A DNA stretch of 41,717 nt, taken from the NCBI GenBank assembly GCA_947624085.1, contig CANQIK010000009.1, positions 1-41,717 of the forward strand. Reading direction: 5' to 3'. Position 1 is the stretch's first letter, and every line of letters begins with the position of its first letter. The stretch is from an uncultured Bacilli bacterium. GTDB lineage: Bacteria; Bacillota_I; Bacilli_A; RF39; UBA660. A program made the translations under genes and the position numbers. This document shows, piece after piece, positions 9,114 to 19,632 of this stretch. The notes under the pieces were generated by a model. That model did not search any database. It saw nothing but the letters and a program-made list of their open reading frames with translations, and had not been told where the DNA came from.

Positions 9114-10610
9114 ATGAAAAAAGTTTTAACCATTGTATTTGATGGTTTTGGTATGAGAGATGAGATAGAGGGAAATGCAGTTAAAGCTGCTAAGATGCAC
9201 AATTTTGAAGAATTTTATGCTAATTATCCTCATACAACTCTATATGCTTCCGAAGAATATGTTGGCTTATTGCCAGGCCAAATGGGCAATAGTGAAGTAG
9301 GCCATTTAACAATTGGCGCAGGAAGATTAATTAAGTCAAGCAAAGAAAAGATTTTAGATTTCTTTACTGATGGTTATAAAGATAACGAAGTTGTTCAAAA
9401 ACTAGCAGAAACGCCTAATAAAACTGTTCACATTATGGGACTATGTAGTGATGGCAATATTCATGCCGGCGTTGATGATTTTCTTTATATGACTGATTTG
9501 GTAGCCAAACTCGGATATAAGAATGTTTATTATCATTTAATAACTGATGGTCGTGATACAGGGGTTAAAACAGCTTATACTTATATAAAAATGGTAGAAA
9601 ACAAATGCCAAGAACTAAATATAGGTAAAGTAGCAACAGTCTGTGGTCGTTATTATGCTATGGATCGTGATAAAAACTACGATAGAACTAAAAAATATTA
9701 TGATTTAATTACTAAAGGAACAGGGACGTCGGTTTTAGATATAGAAAGAGGGTTACAAGCCTCATATGCTAAAGGTATAACTGATGAATTTATTGAACCA
9801 ATGATTATTAATCCTGATGGCTTAATAAAAAAAGATGACATCTTAATTTGGATGAATTTCCGAGCTGATCGAGCTAAACAAATTTTATCGGCTTTTACTG
9901 ATCCTAAGTTTGAAGAATTCCCTGTTTATGATTATAGTAATTTATTAGTTTACTCCTTTTTCAACGTTGATAAGAATATAACAACTATTCCTTTTTTAGG
10001 AGACAACAGCATTGATAATCCATTAGGAATATACTTTTCTAAATTAAACCTTAAACAAGCTAGAGTAGCGGAAAGTGAAAAATATCCGCACGTTACTTAT
10101 TTCTTTGATGGTGGTTTTGAAGGAAAGATTCCTAATTGTGATAAATTCCATATAGCATCTCCGGATGTGCCAACTTATGATTTAAAACCTGAAATGAGCG
10201 CAGTAGGTGTTACCCAAAAAATTATCGAGTGTATGGAAAAAGATTATGATTTTATTTTTGCCAATTATGCTAATCCTGATATGGTAGGGCATACTGGTAA
10301 TATGGAAGCAGCAACCAAAGCGTGTATGGCGTTAGATATTTGCTTAGGTAAAATACTTGAAGCTGCGGAAGAAAACTTTTATACCGTTTTCTTACTTGCC
10401 GATCATGGCAATTGTGATACAATGATTAATCCGGATGGGACAATTTGTACAACCCACTCTTTAGCTAAAGTACCTTTCGCGGTTAATGATCCTAAGGTGC
10501 ACTTTAAAGAAGGTGGAGACCTTACTAATGTGGCACCAACTATACTTGATTATATGGATATAGCTATACCAAGTCAAATGACTGCTAATTCCATATTAGA
10601 AAAAGAATAA
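9114..10610 (+). CDS. gpmI: 2,3-bisphosphoglycerate-independent phosphoglycerate mutase
   Basis: VFDGFGMRDEIEGNAVKAA, PGQMGNSEVGHLTIGAGR, LITDGRDTG, TVCGRYYAMDRDKN, FANYANPDMVGHTG, LLADHGNCDTM. Confidence 0.96.
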   Translation: MKKVLTIVFDGFGMRDEIEGNAVKAAKMHNFEEFYANYPHTTLYASEEYVGLLPGQMGNSEVGHLTIGAGRLIKSSKEKILDFFTDGYKDNEVVQKLAETPNKTVHIMGLCSDGNIHAGVDDFLYMTDLVAKLGYKNVYYHLITDGRDTGVKTAYTYIKMVENKCQELNIGKVATVCGRYYAMDRDKNYDRTKKYYDLITKGTGTSVLDIERGLQASYAKGITDEFIEPMIINPDGLIKKDDILIWMNFRADRAKQILSAFTDPKFEEFPVYDYSNLLVYSFFNVDKNITTIPFLGDNSIDNPLGIYFSKLNLKQARVAESEKYPHVTYFFDGGFEGKIPNCDKFHIASPDVPTYDLKPEMSAVGVTQKIIECMEKDYDFIFANYANPDMVGHTGNMEAATKACMALDICLGKILEAAEENFYTVFLLADHGNCDTMINPDGTICTTHSLAKVPFAVNDPKVHFKEGGDLTNVAPTILDYMDIAIPSQMTANSILEKE

Positions 10611-10637
10611 AATTATATATTATGTTTTTAAAAAAGG

Positions 10638-10665
10638 ATAGATATTTTGCTAATATCTATTTTTT
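10638..10665 (+). terminator. rho-independent terminator after gpmI
   Basis: ATAGATATT-ttgct-AATATCTAT followed by TTTTT. Confidence 0.8.
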
Positions 10666-10688
10666 ATGCAAAAAATTGCGATTTTTTC

Positions 10689-10718
10689 TTGCATTTAGGC
10701 ATAAAATTGTGTTATAGT
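10689..10718 (+). promoter_or_regulatory. candidate sigma-A promoter of the S10 operon
   Basis: TTGCAT (10689-10694), 18-nt spacer, TATAGT (10713-10718). Confidence 0.5.
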
Positions 10719-10842
10719 TGTTCTTGTATGACTGCGATGACACGCGAGGTTGCTGATACGCTAGGATGAGTTGGTAAATAATAGCTTTCAGGTAATTTGC
10801 GTCGAGCAAGCCTATACTAGATATAGACGAAAGGAGAAAAAT

Positions 10843-11154
10843 ATGGCTAAAGAAGGACAAGTTCGTATAACTTTAAAAGCTTATGATCATCGTGTACTTG
10901 ATGTAGCAGCTGGTAAGATATGCGAAACTGTTAAAAGAACGGGAGGAGAAATATCAGGACCAGTTCCACTTCCAACAGAAATTGAAAAATTTACTGTTCT
11001 AAGAGCTGTACATAAAGATAAAGATGCTCGTGAACAATTTGAAAGAAGAACTCATAAAAGATTAATTGATATTAAAAACCCAAGCAAAGAAACAATAGAT
11101 GCACTAACTCATTTAGATTTACCTAGTGGTGTAGATATTAATATTAAATTATAA
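10843..11154 (+). CDS. rpsJ: 30S ribosomal protein S10
   Basis: [20 protein letters not shown]...[23 protein letters not shown] upstream of ATG 10843; ORF-track start is too far upstream. Confidence 0.97.
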   Translation: MAKEGQVRITLKAYDHRVLDVAAGKICETVKRTGGEISGPVPLPTEIEKFTVLRAVHKDKDAREQFERRTHKRLIDIKNPSKETIDALTHLDLPSGVDINIKL

Positions 11155-11171
11155 GGAAAGGAAAGTAAAAA

Positions 11172-12005
11172 ATGAAAGGAATCTTAGGACGCAAAGTTGG
11201 TATGACACAAGTTTTCTCTAAAGATGGAAAACTTATACCTGTAACTGTTGTTGAAGTAGAACCTAATATTGTAATGCAAGTTAAGACTACAGAAGCTAAT
11301 GGTTACAATGCTATTCAACTAGGCGTATTTGAAAAGAAAGAAAAAAAGGCAACAAGAGCTGAAATAGGCAATGCTAAAAAAGCAAACACAACACCTAAGC
11401 GCTTCTTAAAAGAAATAAGAGACTATGAAGGATCTTATAATGCAGGAGATGCCATTAGTGTTGATGTATTTGAAAAGGGCGAGATTGTTGATGTAACAGG
11501 CACTTCTAAAGGAAAGGGTTTCCAAGGTGTTATCAAAAGACATAATCAATCAAGAGGACCTATGGGCCATGGTTCCCATTATCATAGAAGACCTGGTTCA
11601 CTTGGAACAATGCTTCCTAAAAGAGTATTAAAGGGTAAAAAACTAGCAGGACACATGGGTAGCGAAACAGTAACTGTTCAAAACCTAGAGATTATTGAAG
11701 TTAATAAAGAAGAAAATTATATTTTAATAAGCGGTAATGTTCCAGGAGCAAAAAATTCATTAGTATTAATTAAAACAGCTGTTAAAAACAGTCGTAAGAA
11801 AGATGTTAAAGATATCATATCTTATGAAGAAGAAACAGTGGTTGATGCTGTAGAAACACCAGAAGAAGTAAAGGAAGAAACTACAGAAAATGCTGAAACT
11901 GTAGAAGAAACAGTTGAAGCCGAAGAAGAAAATGCTGCAGAGGAAACTGAAGAAGAGACTGCAGAAGAAGTTACTAATGAAGAAGCTAAAGAGGAAGACA
12001 AGTAG
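11172..12005 (+). CDS. rplC: 50S ribosomal protein L3 with long acidic C-terminal extension
   Basis: [15 protein letters not shown]...[36 protein letters not shown]; about 65-70 aa Glu-rich tail after the L3 core. Confidence 0.97.
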   Translation: MKGILGRKVGMTQVFSKDGKLIPVTVVEVEPNIVMQVKTTEANGYNAIQLGVFEKKEKKATRAEIGNAKKANTTPKRFLKEIRDYEGSYNAGDAISVDVFEKGEIVDVTGTSKGKGFQGVIKRHNQSRGPMGHGSHYHRRPGSLGTMLPKRVLKGKKLAGHMGSETVTVQNLEIIEVNKEENYILISGNVPGAKNSLVLIKTAVKNSRKKDVKDIISYEEETVVDAVETPEEVKEETTENAETVEETVEAEEENAAEETEEETAEEVTNEEAKEEDK

Positions 12006-12027
12006 TCTTTAGAAAGGATTTATTAAT

Positions 12028-12651
12028 ATGACAAAGATAAGTATAAAAAATCTAAAAGGCGAACAAGTAAAAGATATTACTTTAGCTGATAGTGTATGGA
12101 ACGCCGAAGTCAATGATAGCGCAATGAAGAAAGAAATAAGACTTCAATTAAACGCGTCAAGACAAGGAACTGCTAAAACCAAAACCAGAAGTGAAGTTTC
12201 CGGAGGTGGAAGAAAACCTTGGAAACAAAAAGGTACTGGTCGTGCTAGACAAGGTTCTATCAGAGCTACCCAATGGCGCGGTGGTGGAATTGCTTTAGGA
12301 GTTAATCCTAGAAGTTATGATTTCAAAATTAATCGTAAAGAAAGAAGATTAGCTTTAAAAAGTGCATTAACTGAAAAAGTTAATGAAAAGAAATTAGTTG
12401 TAGTTGACTCTTTAGTTTTTGACTCATTAAAGACTAAAGACGCTAAAGCTATTTTAGACGGCTTAAAGCTTGAAGGTAAAATTTTATTTGTAGCCAGTGA
12501 TGATGCTGAAAATCTATATATGGCTACTAGAAACTTAGGCAATGTTATCGTGCTATTTGCCGATGAAATTAATGTGTTTGACATTGTTAATGCTGACGTT
12601 CTAGTTTTAGATGAAGTTAGTTTAAAACAAATTGAGGAGGTGCTTAAATAA
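12028..12651 (+). CDS. rplD: 50S ribosomal protein L4
   Basis: [43 protein letters not shown]. Confidence 0.97.
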   Translation: MTKISIKNLKGEQVKDITLADSVWNAEVNDSAMKKEIRLQLNASRQGTAKTKTRSEVSGGGRKPWKQKGTGRARQGSIRATQWRGGGIALGVNPRSYDFKINRKERRLALKSALTEKVNEKKLVVVDSLVFDSLKTKDAKAILDGLKLEGKILFVASDDAENLYMATRNLGNVIVLFADEINVFDIVNADVLVLDEVSLKQIEEVLK

Positions 12652-12926
12652 TGAAACATTATAGTGATATTATTATTGCACCAGTTATTACTGAAAAATC
12701 AATGGCTGAAAGAGCTAATAATGTTTATGTTTTTAAAGTAGTTTCTACTGCTACTAAAGATGACATTAAAACTGCTATTGAAGAAGCTTTTAAAGTAAAA
12801 GTAGCAAGTGTTAATACTTTAAATACTAGATCAAAAAGAAGAAGAGTTGGAAAGTACGCTGGAAGAACAAAAACATATAAAAAAGCTATTGTTAAGCTTA
12901 AAGATGGTTCTTCTATTGAACTTTAG
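12651..12926 (+). CDS. rplW: 50S ribosomal protein L23
   Basis: [23 protein letters not shown]...[20 protein letters not shown]. Confidence 0.96.
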   Translation: MKHYSDIIIAPVITEKSMAERANNVYVFKVVSTATKDDIKTAIEEAFKVKVASVNTLNTRSKRRRVGKYAGRTKTYKKAIVKLKDGSSIEL

Positions 12927-12943
12927 TAAGGAGGTAAAGAAAT

Positions 12944-13774
12944 ATGGCTATAAAACATTATAAACCAACGACTAATGGTCGCAGAGGAATGAGTACTCTT
13001 ACAAATGAAGAGATTACAACTAGTACTCCTACTAAAAGTTTACTTAAGAAAAGTAGAAAAACTGGTGGAAGAAACAATCAAGGAAAAATGACTGTTCGAC
13101 ACATTGGTGGTGGCGAAAAAAGAAAATATCGGGTAATTGATTACAAGAGAAACAAAGTTGGTATTACAGGAAGAGTTGCAACAATTGAATACGATCCAAA
13201 TAGAACTGCTAATATTGCTTTAATCAATTATAAAGATGGTGAAAAAAGATACATCATTGCTCCTAAAGATTTAAAAGTTGGAGCAATAATTGAAAATGGG
13301 CCCGAAGCTGATATTAAAGTTGGTAATAACTTACCACTTCAAAATATTCCAGTAGGTACTGTTATTCACTGTATTGAGTTAAAACCAGGAAAAGGTGCAG
13401 AACTTTGCCGTAGTGCTGGAGCATCTGCGCAAATCCTTGGTAGAGAAGATAAATATGTTCTTGTCAGACTTCAATCTGGTGAAACAAGAAAAATCTTAGG
13501 TGTATGTACTGCTACTATTGGTGTTGTAGGAAATGAAGATGCTAGTTTAGTTAATCTTGGTAAGGCAGGACGTAAAAGACATATGGGCATTAGACCTACA
13601 AACCGTGGTTCGGTAATGAACCCTAACGATCACCCTCATGGTGGTGGTGAAGGTAGAGCTCCAATCGGACGTAAGAGTCCAATGACTCCTTGGGGTAAAC
13701 CTGCACTTGGTCATAAGACAAGAAAACCTAAAAAAGCTTCTAGTAAGCTAATTATTAGTAGGAAGTCTAAATAG
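12944..13774 (+). CDS. rplB: 50S ribosomal protein L2
   Basis: [14 protein letters not shown]...[22 protein letters not shown]...[32 protein letters not shown]. Confidence 0.97.
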   Translation: MAIKHYKPTTNGRRGMSTLTNEEITTSTPTKSLLKKSRKTGGRNNQGKMTVRHIGGGEKRKYRVIDYKRNKVGITGRVATIEYDPNRTANIALINYKDGEKRYIIAPKDLKVGAIIENGPEADIKVGNNLPLQNIPVGTVIHCIELKPGKGAELCRSAGASAQILGREDKYVLVRLQSGETRKILGVCTATIGVVGNEDASLVNLGKAGRKRHMGIRPTNRGSVMNPNDHPHGGGEGRAPIGRKSPMTPWGKPALGHKTRKPKKASSKLIISRKSK

Positions 13775-13782
13775 GAGGAAAT

Positions 13783-14046
13783 ATGGCAAGAAGTTTAAAA
13801 AAAGGACCTTATGTTGAAGCTAGTCTTCTTAAAAAGGTTGAAAAAATGAATGAAGAAAATAAAAAGACAGTTATTAAAACTTGGTCAAGAAGAAGTACTA
13901 TTTTCCCTGCATTTGTAGGACACACTATTGCAGTTCATAATGGTAAAGAATTTATTCCGGTTTATATAACTGAAGAAATGGTAGGACACAAATTAGGAGA
14001 GTTCTCACAAACTCGTAAATTTGGTGGTCACGCTGGAAATAAATAG
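13783..14046 (+). CDS. rpsS: 30S ribosomal protein S19
   Basis: [19 protein letters not shown]...[24 protein letters not shown]. Confidence 0.97.
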   Translation: MARSLKKGPYVEASLLKKVEKMNEENKKTVIKTWSRRSTIFPAFVGHTIAVHNGKEFIPVYITEEMVGHKLGEFSQTRKFGGHAGNK

Positions 14047-14054
14047 GAGGGAAA

Positions 14055-14402
14055 ATGGAAACATATGCAATTCACAAAACGGCAATGATTAAACCTAGAC
14101 TTGCAAGAATGACTATGGATCTAATCAGAGGCAAAAGTGTTGAAACTGCTAGAGGTATTCTTGAAAATACAAATACAAAAGCTAGTAGTTTAATACTAAA
14201 AGTGCTTAACTCTGCTACTGCTAATGCTGTTAATAATAATGGTGCAGATGAAAAAGAATTAGTAATTAGTAAATGCTATATTAATCCTGGCCCTATTTAT
14301 AAACGTATTCAATTTGCATCAAGAGGAAATGTTGATAGACATGATAAAAGAACAAGTCATATCGTAGTATATGTAACTGATAACAAGGAGGTAACTGAGT
14401 AA
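14055..14402 (+). CDS. rplV: 50S ribosomal protein L22
   Basis: [24 protein letters not shown]...[25 protein letters not shown]. Confidence 0.96.
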   Translation: METYAIHKTAMIKPRLARMTMDLIRGKSVETARGILENTNTKASSLILKVLNSATANAVNNNGADEKELVISKCYINPGPIYKRIQFASRGNVDRHDKRTSHIVVYVTDNKEVTE

Positions 14403-14403
14403 G

Positions 14404-15084
14404 ATGGGACAAAAAGTTAATCCTATAGGATACCGTATTGGAGTAAATAAAGATTGGGATTCAAGATGGTATGCAGATAAAGATTATGCAGATAAATTAC
14501 TTAAAGATATTAAAATTAGAGAATTTATTGCTAAGAATTTAAAAGATGCTGCTATATCTAAAGTAGTTATTGAAAGAAGAAACGATAAATGTGAATTAAC
14601 TATCAATACTGCTAAACCAGGTGTCATAATTGGCCGTGGTGGCGAAGACATTGAAAAGCTTAGAAAGAAAATCTCTAAACTAGTTAAAGAAGATGTTTAC
14701 ATTAATATCGTTGAAGAAAAGAATCCTGATTTAAATGCTCAACTTGTTGCAGATAACATTGCTCAACAAATTGAAGCTAGAGCACCATTTAGAAGTGTTC
14801 AAAAAAGAGCAATTAGAAATACAATGAAAGCTGGAGCTAAAGGTATTAAAACTGCTGTATCAGGAAGACTTGGCGGAGCTGAAATGGCTAGAACCGAAGG
14901 CTATACTGAAGGAACAGTACCTCTACATACAATCAGAGCAGATGTTGATTATGCGATAAGTGAAGCTAATACAACATATGGTAAGATTGGTGTTAAGGTT
15001 TGGATTTATAAAGATGAAATCCTTCCTGTAAGAAAGGCTACAAAGAAGGGAGAAGATAAAAATGTTGATGCCAAAGAGAACTAA
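14404..15084 (+). CDS. rpsC: 30S ribosomal protein S3
   Basis: [26 protein letters not shown]...[31 protein letters not shown]. Confidence 0.97.
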   Translation: MGQKVNPIGYRIGVNKDWDSRWYADKDYADKLLKDIKIREFIAKNLKDAAISKVVIERRNDKCELTINTAKPGVIIGRGGEDIEKLRKKISKLVKEDVYINIVEEKNPDLNAQLVADNIAQQIEARAPFRSVQKRAIRNTMKAGAKGIKTAVSGRLGGAEMARTEGYTEGTVPLHTIRADVDYAISEANTTYGKIGVKVWIYKDEILPVRKATKKGEDKNVDAKEN

Positions 15085-15487
15085 GTATAGAAAATCACAT
15101 AGACTTAGTTATGAAGGTAAAGCAAAAGGAAATCTTACTCTTACTAATGGTGAATATGGCCTAGTAGCCCTTGAAGGTGGCTGGATTTCTGCAAGACAAA
15201 TTGAAGCTGCGCGTATTGCTATGACACGTTTTATGAAAAGAGGCGGAAGAGTATTTATTAATATTTTCCCTCATATGCCTAGAACTAAAAAACCTTTAGA
15301 AACTAGACAAGGTAAAGGTAAAGGTAACGTTGAAGAATGGGTAGCAGTTGTTAAAAAAGGCAAGATTATGTTTGAAATAGCAGATGTTGATGAAGCTATA
15401 GCTCGTGAAGCTTTAAGACTAGCTTCTCATAAATTATCTGTTAAAACTAAGATTGTAACAAAGGAGAGTGAAACTCTTGGAAATTAA
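15062..15487 (+). CDS. rplP: 50S ribosomal protein L16
   Basis: [24 protein letters not shown]...[36 protein letters not shown]. Confidence 0.97.
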   Translation: MLMPKRTKYRKSHRLSYEGKAKGNLTLTNGEYGLVALEGGWISARQIEAARIAMTRFMKRGGRVFINIFPHMPRTKKPLETRQGKGKGNVEEWVAVVKKGKIMFEIADVDEAIAREALRLASHKLSVKTKIVTKESETLGN

Positions 15488-15677
15488 TGAATTAAGAAAG
15501 CTTTCTGTAGAAGATCTAAAAAAGCGTGTAATAGAAAAGAAAGAAGAATTATTTGCTAAGAGAATGCAAGCTTCTTCTGGAACTTTAGATAAACCAACAG
15601 AGCTTAAAACTCTTCGTAAAGAAATAGCAAGAATTAAAACAATATTAAAAGAAAAAGAAATGGATGGTGAAAAATAA
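15477..15677 (+). CDS. rpmC: 50S ribosomal protein L29
   Basis: [63 protein letters not shown] 15461-15466 favours TTG 15477 over the GTG at 15468. Confidence 0.92.
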   Translation: MEINELRKLSVEDLKKRVIEKKEELFAKRMQASSGTLDKPTELKTLRKEIARIKTILKEKEMDGEK

Positions 15678-15934
15678 TGAACAACGCAAAACAAGAATTA
15701 GTTGGTAAAGTAGTTAGTAATAAAGCTGATAAGACTATTACTGTTTTAGTTGAAACTCACAAAAGACATCCATTATATGGAAAAAGAGTTAAATACTCAA
15801 AGAAATATGCTGCTCATGATGAAAAGAATGAAGCACAAGTAGGAGATACAGTTAGAATAAAAATGACTAAACCTATTTCAAAATCTAAAAGATATGAATT
15901 AGTCGAAGTTGTTGAAAAAGCTGTAATCTTATAG
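15677..15934 (+). CDS. rpsQ: 30S ribosomal protein S17
   Basis: [42 protein letters not shown]. Confidence 0.96.
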   Translation: MNNAKQELVGKVVSNKADKTITVLVETHKRHPLYGKRVKYSKKYAAHDEKNEAQVGDTVRIKMTKPISKSKRYELVEVVEKAVIL

Positions 15935-15945
15935 GAGGTATTATT

Positions 15946-16314
15946 ATGGTAATGCAAGAATCAAGACTTAAAGTTGCAGATAATAGTGGCGCTCGTGAAC
16001 TTTTAGTAATAAGAGTTATGGGTGGTAGTAAAGTTAAAACTGCAAATATTGGTGATGTAGTTGTTGGAACTGTAAAAAAAGCTATACCTAATGGTACTGT
16101 AAAAGAAGGCAAAGTAGTTAAAGCTGTAATTGTTAGAACAGTTGAAGGCGTAAGAAGAAAAGATGGAAGCTATATTAAATTTAGCGACAATGCTTGCGTA
16201 CTTATTAAAGATGATAAATCACCAGTAGGAACTAGAGTTCTAGGTCCTGTGGCAAGAGAGTTAAGAGAAAAAGATTATATGAAAATTGTATCTCTAGCTC
16301 CTGAGGTTATATAG
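15946..16314 (+). CDS. rplN: 50S ribosomal protein L14
   Basis: [28 protein letters not shown]...[29 protein letters not shown]. Confidence 0.97.
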   Translation: MVMQESRLKVADNSGARELLVIRVMGGSKVKTANIGDVVVGTVKKAIPNGTVKEGKVVKAVIVRTVEGVRRKDGSYIKFSDNACVLIKDDKSPVGTRVLGPVARELREKDYMKIVSLAPEVI

Positions 16315-16323
16315 GAGGTCAAT

Positions 16324-16602
16324 ATGAAAGTAAAAGTTGGCGATAATGTTAAAATCTTGGCCGGAAAAGATAAAGGCAAAGAAGGCAAAGTTATTAGAAC
16401 TTTAAAAGCGGAGAATCGTGTTGTTGTTGAAGGTATCAACATGGTTAAAAGACATTCTAAACCTCGTACTACAGAGGATAAGGGCGGAATAATAGATATT
16501 GAAGCGCCTATCCATGTATCTAATGTAAAAGTTTTAACTGAAAAGAAAGAAATAGCAAAGAAAGCTAATAAAAAGGCTACTGCTAAGAAAGAAGATAAGT
16601 AG
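16324..16602 (+). CDS. rplX: 50S ribosomal protein L24
   Basis: KVGDNVKILAGKDKGKEGKVIRTLKAENRVVVEGINMVKRHSKP; short Lys/Ala-rich tail. Confidence 0.96.
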   Translation: MKVKVGDNVKILAGKDKGKEGKVIRTLKAENRVVVEGINMVKRHSKPRTTEDKGGIIDIEAPIHVSNVKVLTEKKEIAKKANKKATAKKEDK

Positions 16603-16609
16603 GTGAGTT

Positions 16610-17149
16610 ATGAGTACATTTAGAGAATTATATGACAAAGAAATCGTTAAATCTTTAATGAAAGAATATAATTACAAAACTGTAATGGAAGTACCAAAGC
16701 TTGAAAAAATTGTTATTAATATGGGTGTTGGTGATGGTGCTCATGATTCTAAATTCTTAGAAGCTGCAGTTAAAGATTTAACTTTAATAGCAGGCCAAAA
16801 GCCCGTTGTTACGAAAGCTCGTAAATCAATTGCTGGTTTTAAATTAAGAGAAGGTCAAGCTATTGGAGCTAAAGTTACCCTTCGGGGTGAAAATATGTAT
16901 AATTTCTTTGAAAAACTTGTTAAAATCGCTTTACCTAGAGTAAGAGATTTTAGAGGTATTTCACCAAAGAGTTTCGATGGCCATGGAAATTATTCATTAG
17001 GTATTAAAGAACAATTAATCTTCGCAGAAATTAATTATGATGATGTCCTAAAAATTAGAGGATTAGATATTATATTTGTTACTTCTGCTAAGAGTGATGA
17101 AGAAGCAAAAAGTTTATTAAAAGCATTCGGAATGCCTTTTAGAGGATAG
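16610..17149 (+). CDS. rplE: 50S ribosomal protein L5
   Basis: [15 protein letters not shown]...[32 protein letters not shown]...[11 protein letters not shown]. Confidence 0.97.
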   Translation: MSTFRELYDKEIVKSLMKEYNYKTVMEVPKLEKIVINMGVGDGAHDSKFLEAAVKDLTLIAGQKPVVTKARKSIAGFKLREGQAIGAKVTLRGENMYNFFEKLVKIALPRVRDFRGISPKSFDGHGNYSLGIKEQLIFAEINYDDVLKIRGLDIIFVTSAKSDEEAKSLLKAFGMPFRG

Positions 17150-17160
17150 GAGGAAAAGAT

Positions 17161-17346
17161 ATGGCAAAAACAAGTATGATTGTAAAAAATAATCGTAAAC
17201 CTAAGTATAAAGTTAGAGCTTATACTAGATGTAAAAGATGTGGTAGACCTCATGGTGTTTTAAGAAAATTTGGTCTATGCCGTATTTGCTTCCGTGAACT
17301 TGCTAATCAAGGACAAATTCCGGGCGTTAAAAAATCTAGTTGGTAG
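17161..17346 (+). CDS. rpsN: 30S ribosomal protein S14 type Z (zinc-binding)
   Basis: 61 aa with [25 protein letters not shown] (CxxC-x12-CxxC). Confidence 0.97.
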   Translation: MAKTSMIVKNNRKPKYKVRAYTRCKRCGRPHGVLRKFGLCRICFRELANQGQIPGVKKSSW

Positions 17347-17359
17347 GAAGGAGATAAAA

Positions 17360-17758
17360 ATGTTTGTACAAGATAAAATAGCAGATATGCTTACAAGAAT
17401 TAGAAATGCTAACCAAATGAGATATCAAACTGTTGTAGTTGAAGGATCTAAAATGACAAAAGGTATAGCAGAAATTCTAAAGAATGAAGGATATATTGCT
17501 GATTATAAATATGAAAAACATAATAATGGTGATAAGCTTGAATTAACACTTAAATATGGTCAAAAGAAAGAAAGAGTTATCACAGGATTAAAAAGAATCA
17601 GTAAATCTGGTCTAAGAGTATATGCACAAGCAAATGAACTTCCTAGAGTACTAAATGGATTAGGTATTGCGATAATCTCTACATCTAAAGGTCTTATGAC
17701 TGATAAAGATGCAAGAAAGCAAGGGTTAGGAGGCGAAGTACTTGCCTATATTTGGTAA
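17360..17758 (+). CDS. rpsH: 30S ribosomal protein S8
   Basis: [19 protein letters not shown]...[48 protein letters not shown] before ATG 17360. Confidence 0.97.
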   Translation: MFVQDKIADMLTRIRNANQMRYQTVVVEGSKMTKGIAEILKNEGYIADYKYEKHNNGDKLELTLKYGQKKERVITGLKRISKSGLRVYAQANELPRVLNGLGIAIISTSKGLMTDKDARKQGLGGEVLAYIW

Positions 17759-17764
17759 GGTATT

Positions 17765-18304
17765 ATGAGTAGAATTGGAAATAGAAGACTTACTATCCCT
17801 GAAAAAGTTGAAGTTACCGTAAATGGTAACGATGTAACAGTAAAAGGACCAAAAGGAGAATTAACTTTAACTGTTAGTCCTCTTATAAAAGTTGTTACAG
17901 AAAATAATGAAGTAGTAGTTACTAAAGTAAAAGATACTAAAGAAGCTAACATGATGTCTGGTACGGTAAATTCTCATATTAATAATATGATAATTGGGGT
18001 AAGCACAGGTTTTAATAAAGATCTTGAAGCTGTCGGTGTTGGATATCGTTTCAATGTAGCAGGAAATAAAATTACAGTATCTGCTGGATATTCACATAAT
18101 GTTGAAGTTGCTGTACCTGCAGGAATAACTGTTAGTTCTCCATCAAATACCGAACTTACTATTTCAGGTATTGATAAACAAAAAGTTTCTGAATTTGCGG
18201 CTAATGTTCGTAAAATAAGAGAACCAGAACCTTATAAAGGTAAAGGTATTCGTTATAAAGATGAATATGTACGTCGTAAAGAAGGAAAGAAAGCGGCTAA
18301 GTAA
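17765..18304 (+). CDS. rplF: 50S ribosomal protein L6
   Basis: [34 protein letters not shown]...[28 protein letters not shown]. Confidence 0.97.
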   Translation: MSRIGNRRLTIPEKVEVTVNGNDVTVKGPKGELTLTVSPLIKVVTENNEVVVTKVKDTKEANMMSGTVNSHINNMIIGVSTGFNKDLEAVGVGYRFNVAGNKITVSAGYSHNVEVAVPAGITVSSPSNTELTISGIDKQKVSEFAANVRKIREPEPYKGKGIRYKDEYVRRKEGKKAAK

Positions 18305-18315
18305 AGGAGTATAAT

Positions 18316-18672
18316 ATGATAAATAAAACTGTAAAAAGAGAAGCAAGAATTAGAAGACATGAACGTGTTAGAAAAACTATTTCTGGCACTCCTGAAGTCC
18401 CAAGATTAAACGTTTTTAGATCAAATAAAGCTATATATGCTCAAGTAATTGATGATGTAGCAGGTACTACTTTAGTTAGTTCTTCAACTTTAGAACTTAA
18501 AATTAAAAATGGTGGAAACATTGAAGCAGCTAAAGCTGTTGGTAAAGATTTAGCTGAAAAATGTAAAAAAGCCAAAATCAATAAAGTTGTATTTGACCGT
18601 GGTGGATACTTATATCACGGAAGAGTTGCTGCTCTAGCAGATTCTGCAAGAGAAGCCGGATTAGAGATATAG
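18316..18672 (+). CDS. rplR: 50S ribosomal protein L18
   Basis: [37 protein letters not shown]...[26 protein letters not shown]. Confidence 0.97.
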   Translation: MINKTVKREARIRRHERVRKTISGTPEVPRLNVFRSNKAIYAQVIDDVAGTTLVSSSTLELKIKNGGNIEAAKAVGKDLAEKCKKAKINKVVFDRGGYLYHGRVAALADSAREAGLEI

Positions 18673-18682
18673 GGAGGCATTT

Positions 18683-19189
18683 ATGGCAAAAGAATACGAT
18701 AATAATAAGAAAAATAATTTATTAGAAGAGAAAGTTATTAATATCGGAAGAGTTACTAAGGTTACTCAAGGTGGTAGGCACTTTCGCTTTAGTGCTACAG
18801 TCGCTGTTGGAAATCGTAAAGGTGTTGTAGGAATTGGAACAGGAAAAGCTAATGAAGTTCCTGAAGCTATTAAAAAAGCCTTACAAGCTGCGAATAAAAA
18901 TGTTGTTAAAGTAGCACTTGTTGATAACAGAACTATTCCTCATGAAGCTACTGGTAAAGTTGGTAGAGCTGTTGTACTTGTAAAACCTGCTAAAGAAGGT
19001 CGTGGAATTATTGCTGGTGGTGCAGCCAGAGCTGTTCTTGAACTAGCAGGTGTTAAAGATATTGTTGCTAAATCATTAGGAAGCAATACTCAAGTAAATG
19101 TTGCTAAAGCAACTTTAAATGCTCTTATATCTCAACGTACTAAAGAACATATTGCTGAATTAAGAGGAAAGAAAGTTGAGGAGTTATAA
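18683..19189 (+). CDS. rpsE: 30S ribosomal protein S5
   Basis: [52 protein letters not shown]. Confidence 0.97.
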   Translation: MAKEYDNNKKNNLLEEKVINIGRVTKVTQGGRHFRFSATVAVGNRKGVVGIGTGKANEVPEAIKKALQAANKNVVKVALVDNRTIPHEATGKVGRAVVLVKPAKEGRGIIAGGAARAVLELAGVKDIVAKSLGSNTQVNVAKATLNALISQRTKEHIAELRGKKVEEL

Positions 19190-19632
19190 TGAGACTAGAA
19201 AATTTACCAAAAACTGCTGAACTAAGAAAAACCAAAAGAGTAGGAAGAGGACCTGGAAGTGGAATGGGTAAAACTTCAACTAGAGGTCAAAAAGGCCAAA
19301 AGTCAAGAAGTGGTGTTTCAATTAAACCTTGGTTCCAAGGTGGACAATCACCAATTTATAGAAGAATACCTAAAAGAGGATTTAATAATTCAAATTTCGC
19401 AACAAGATATGCCACTATCAATTTAAGTGACTTAAATAAGTTCTTCAATGATGGTGATGTTGTATCTGAAGAAATATTAAAGGAAAGAGGAATTATTAAA
19501 AAATCACTTGCAGGAATTAAGGTTTTAGGAAATGGCAATCTAGAAAAGAAACTAACTATTAAAGCTAATCGTTTCTCTTCTGCTGCTGTATCTAAAATTG
19601 AAAATGCTGGTGGAAAAGCCGAGGTGATTTAG
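19189..19632 (+). CDS. rplO: 50S ribosomal protein L15
   Basis: KRVGRGPGSGMGKTSTRGQKGQKSRSG...GGQSPIYRRIPKRGFNN. Confidence 0.97.
   Translation: MRLENLPKTAELRKTKRVGRGPGSGMGKTSTRGQKGQKSRSGVSIKPWFQGGQSPIYRRIPKRGFNNSNFATRYATINLSDLNKFFNDGDVVSEEILKERGIIKKSLAGIKVLGNGNLEKKLTIKANRFSSAAVSKIENAGGKAEVI

Noticed and set aside
10771-10842. N-terminal extension of S10 ([24 protein letters not shown])
   Set aside because: Lies in the leader; AAGGAG and canonical start are at 10843.
12315-12659. 114-aa antisense ORF in rplD/rplW and the other antisense ORFs across the ribosomal operon and elsewhere (e.g. 6098-6313, 15434-15694, 17746-17952, 23548-23736, 32603-32911)
   Set aside because: They lie fully opposite strongly supported genes, have low-complexity Ser/Phe/Ile-rich translations and no supporting RBS or family; antisense artefacts.
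17270-17359. Upstream extension of rpsH in the ORF track
   Set aside because: Overlaps rpsN in another frame; a strong RBS and canonical S8 N-terminus place the start at 17360.
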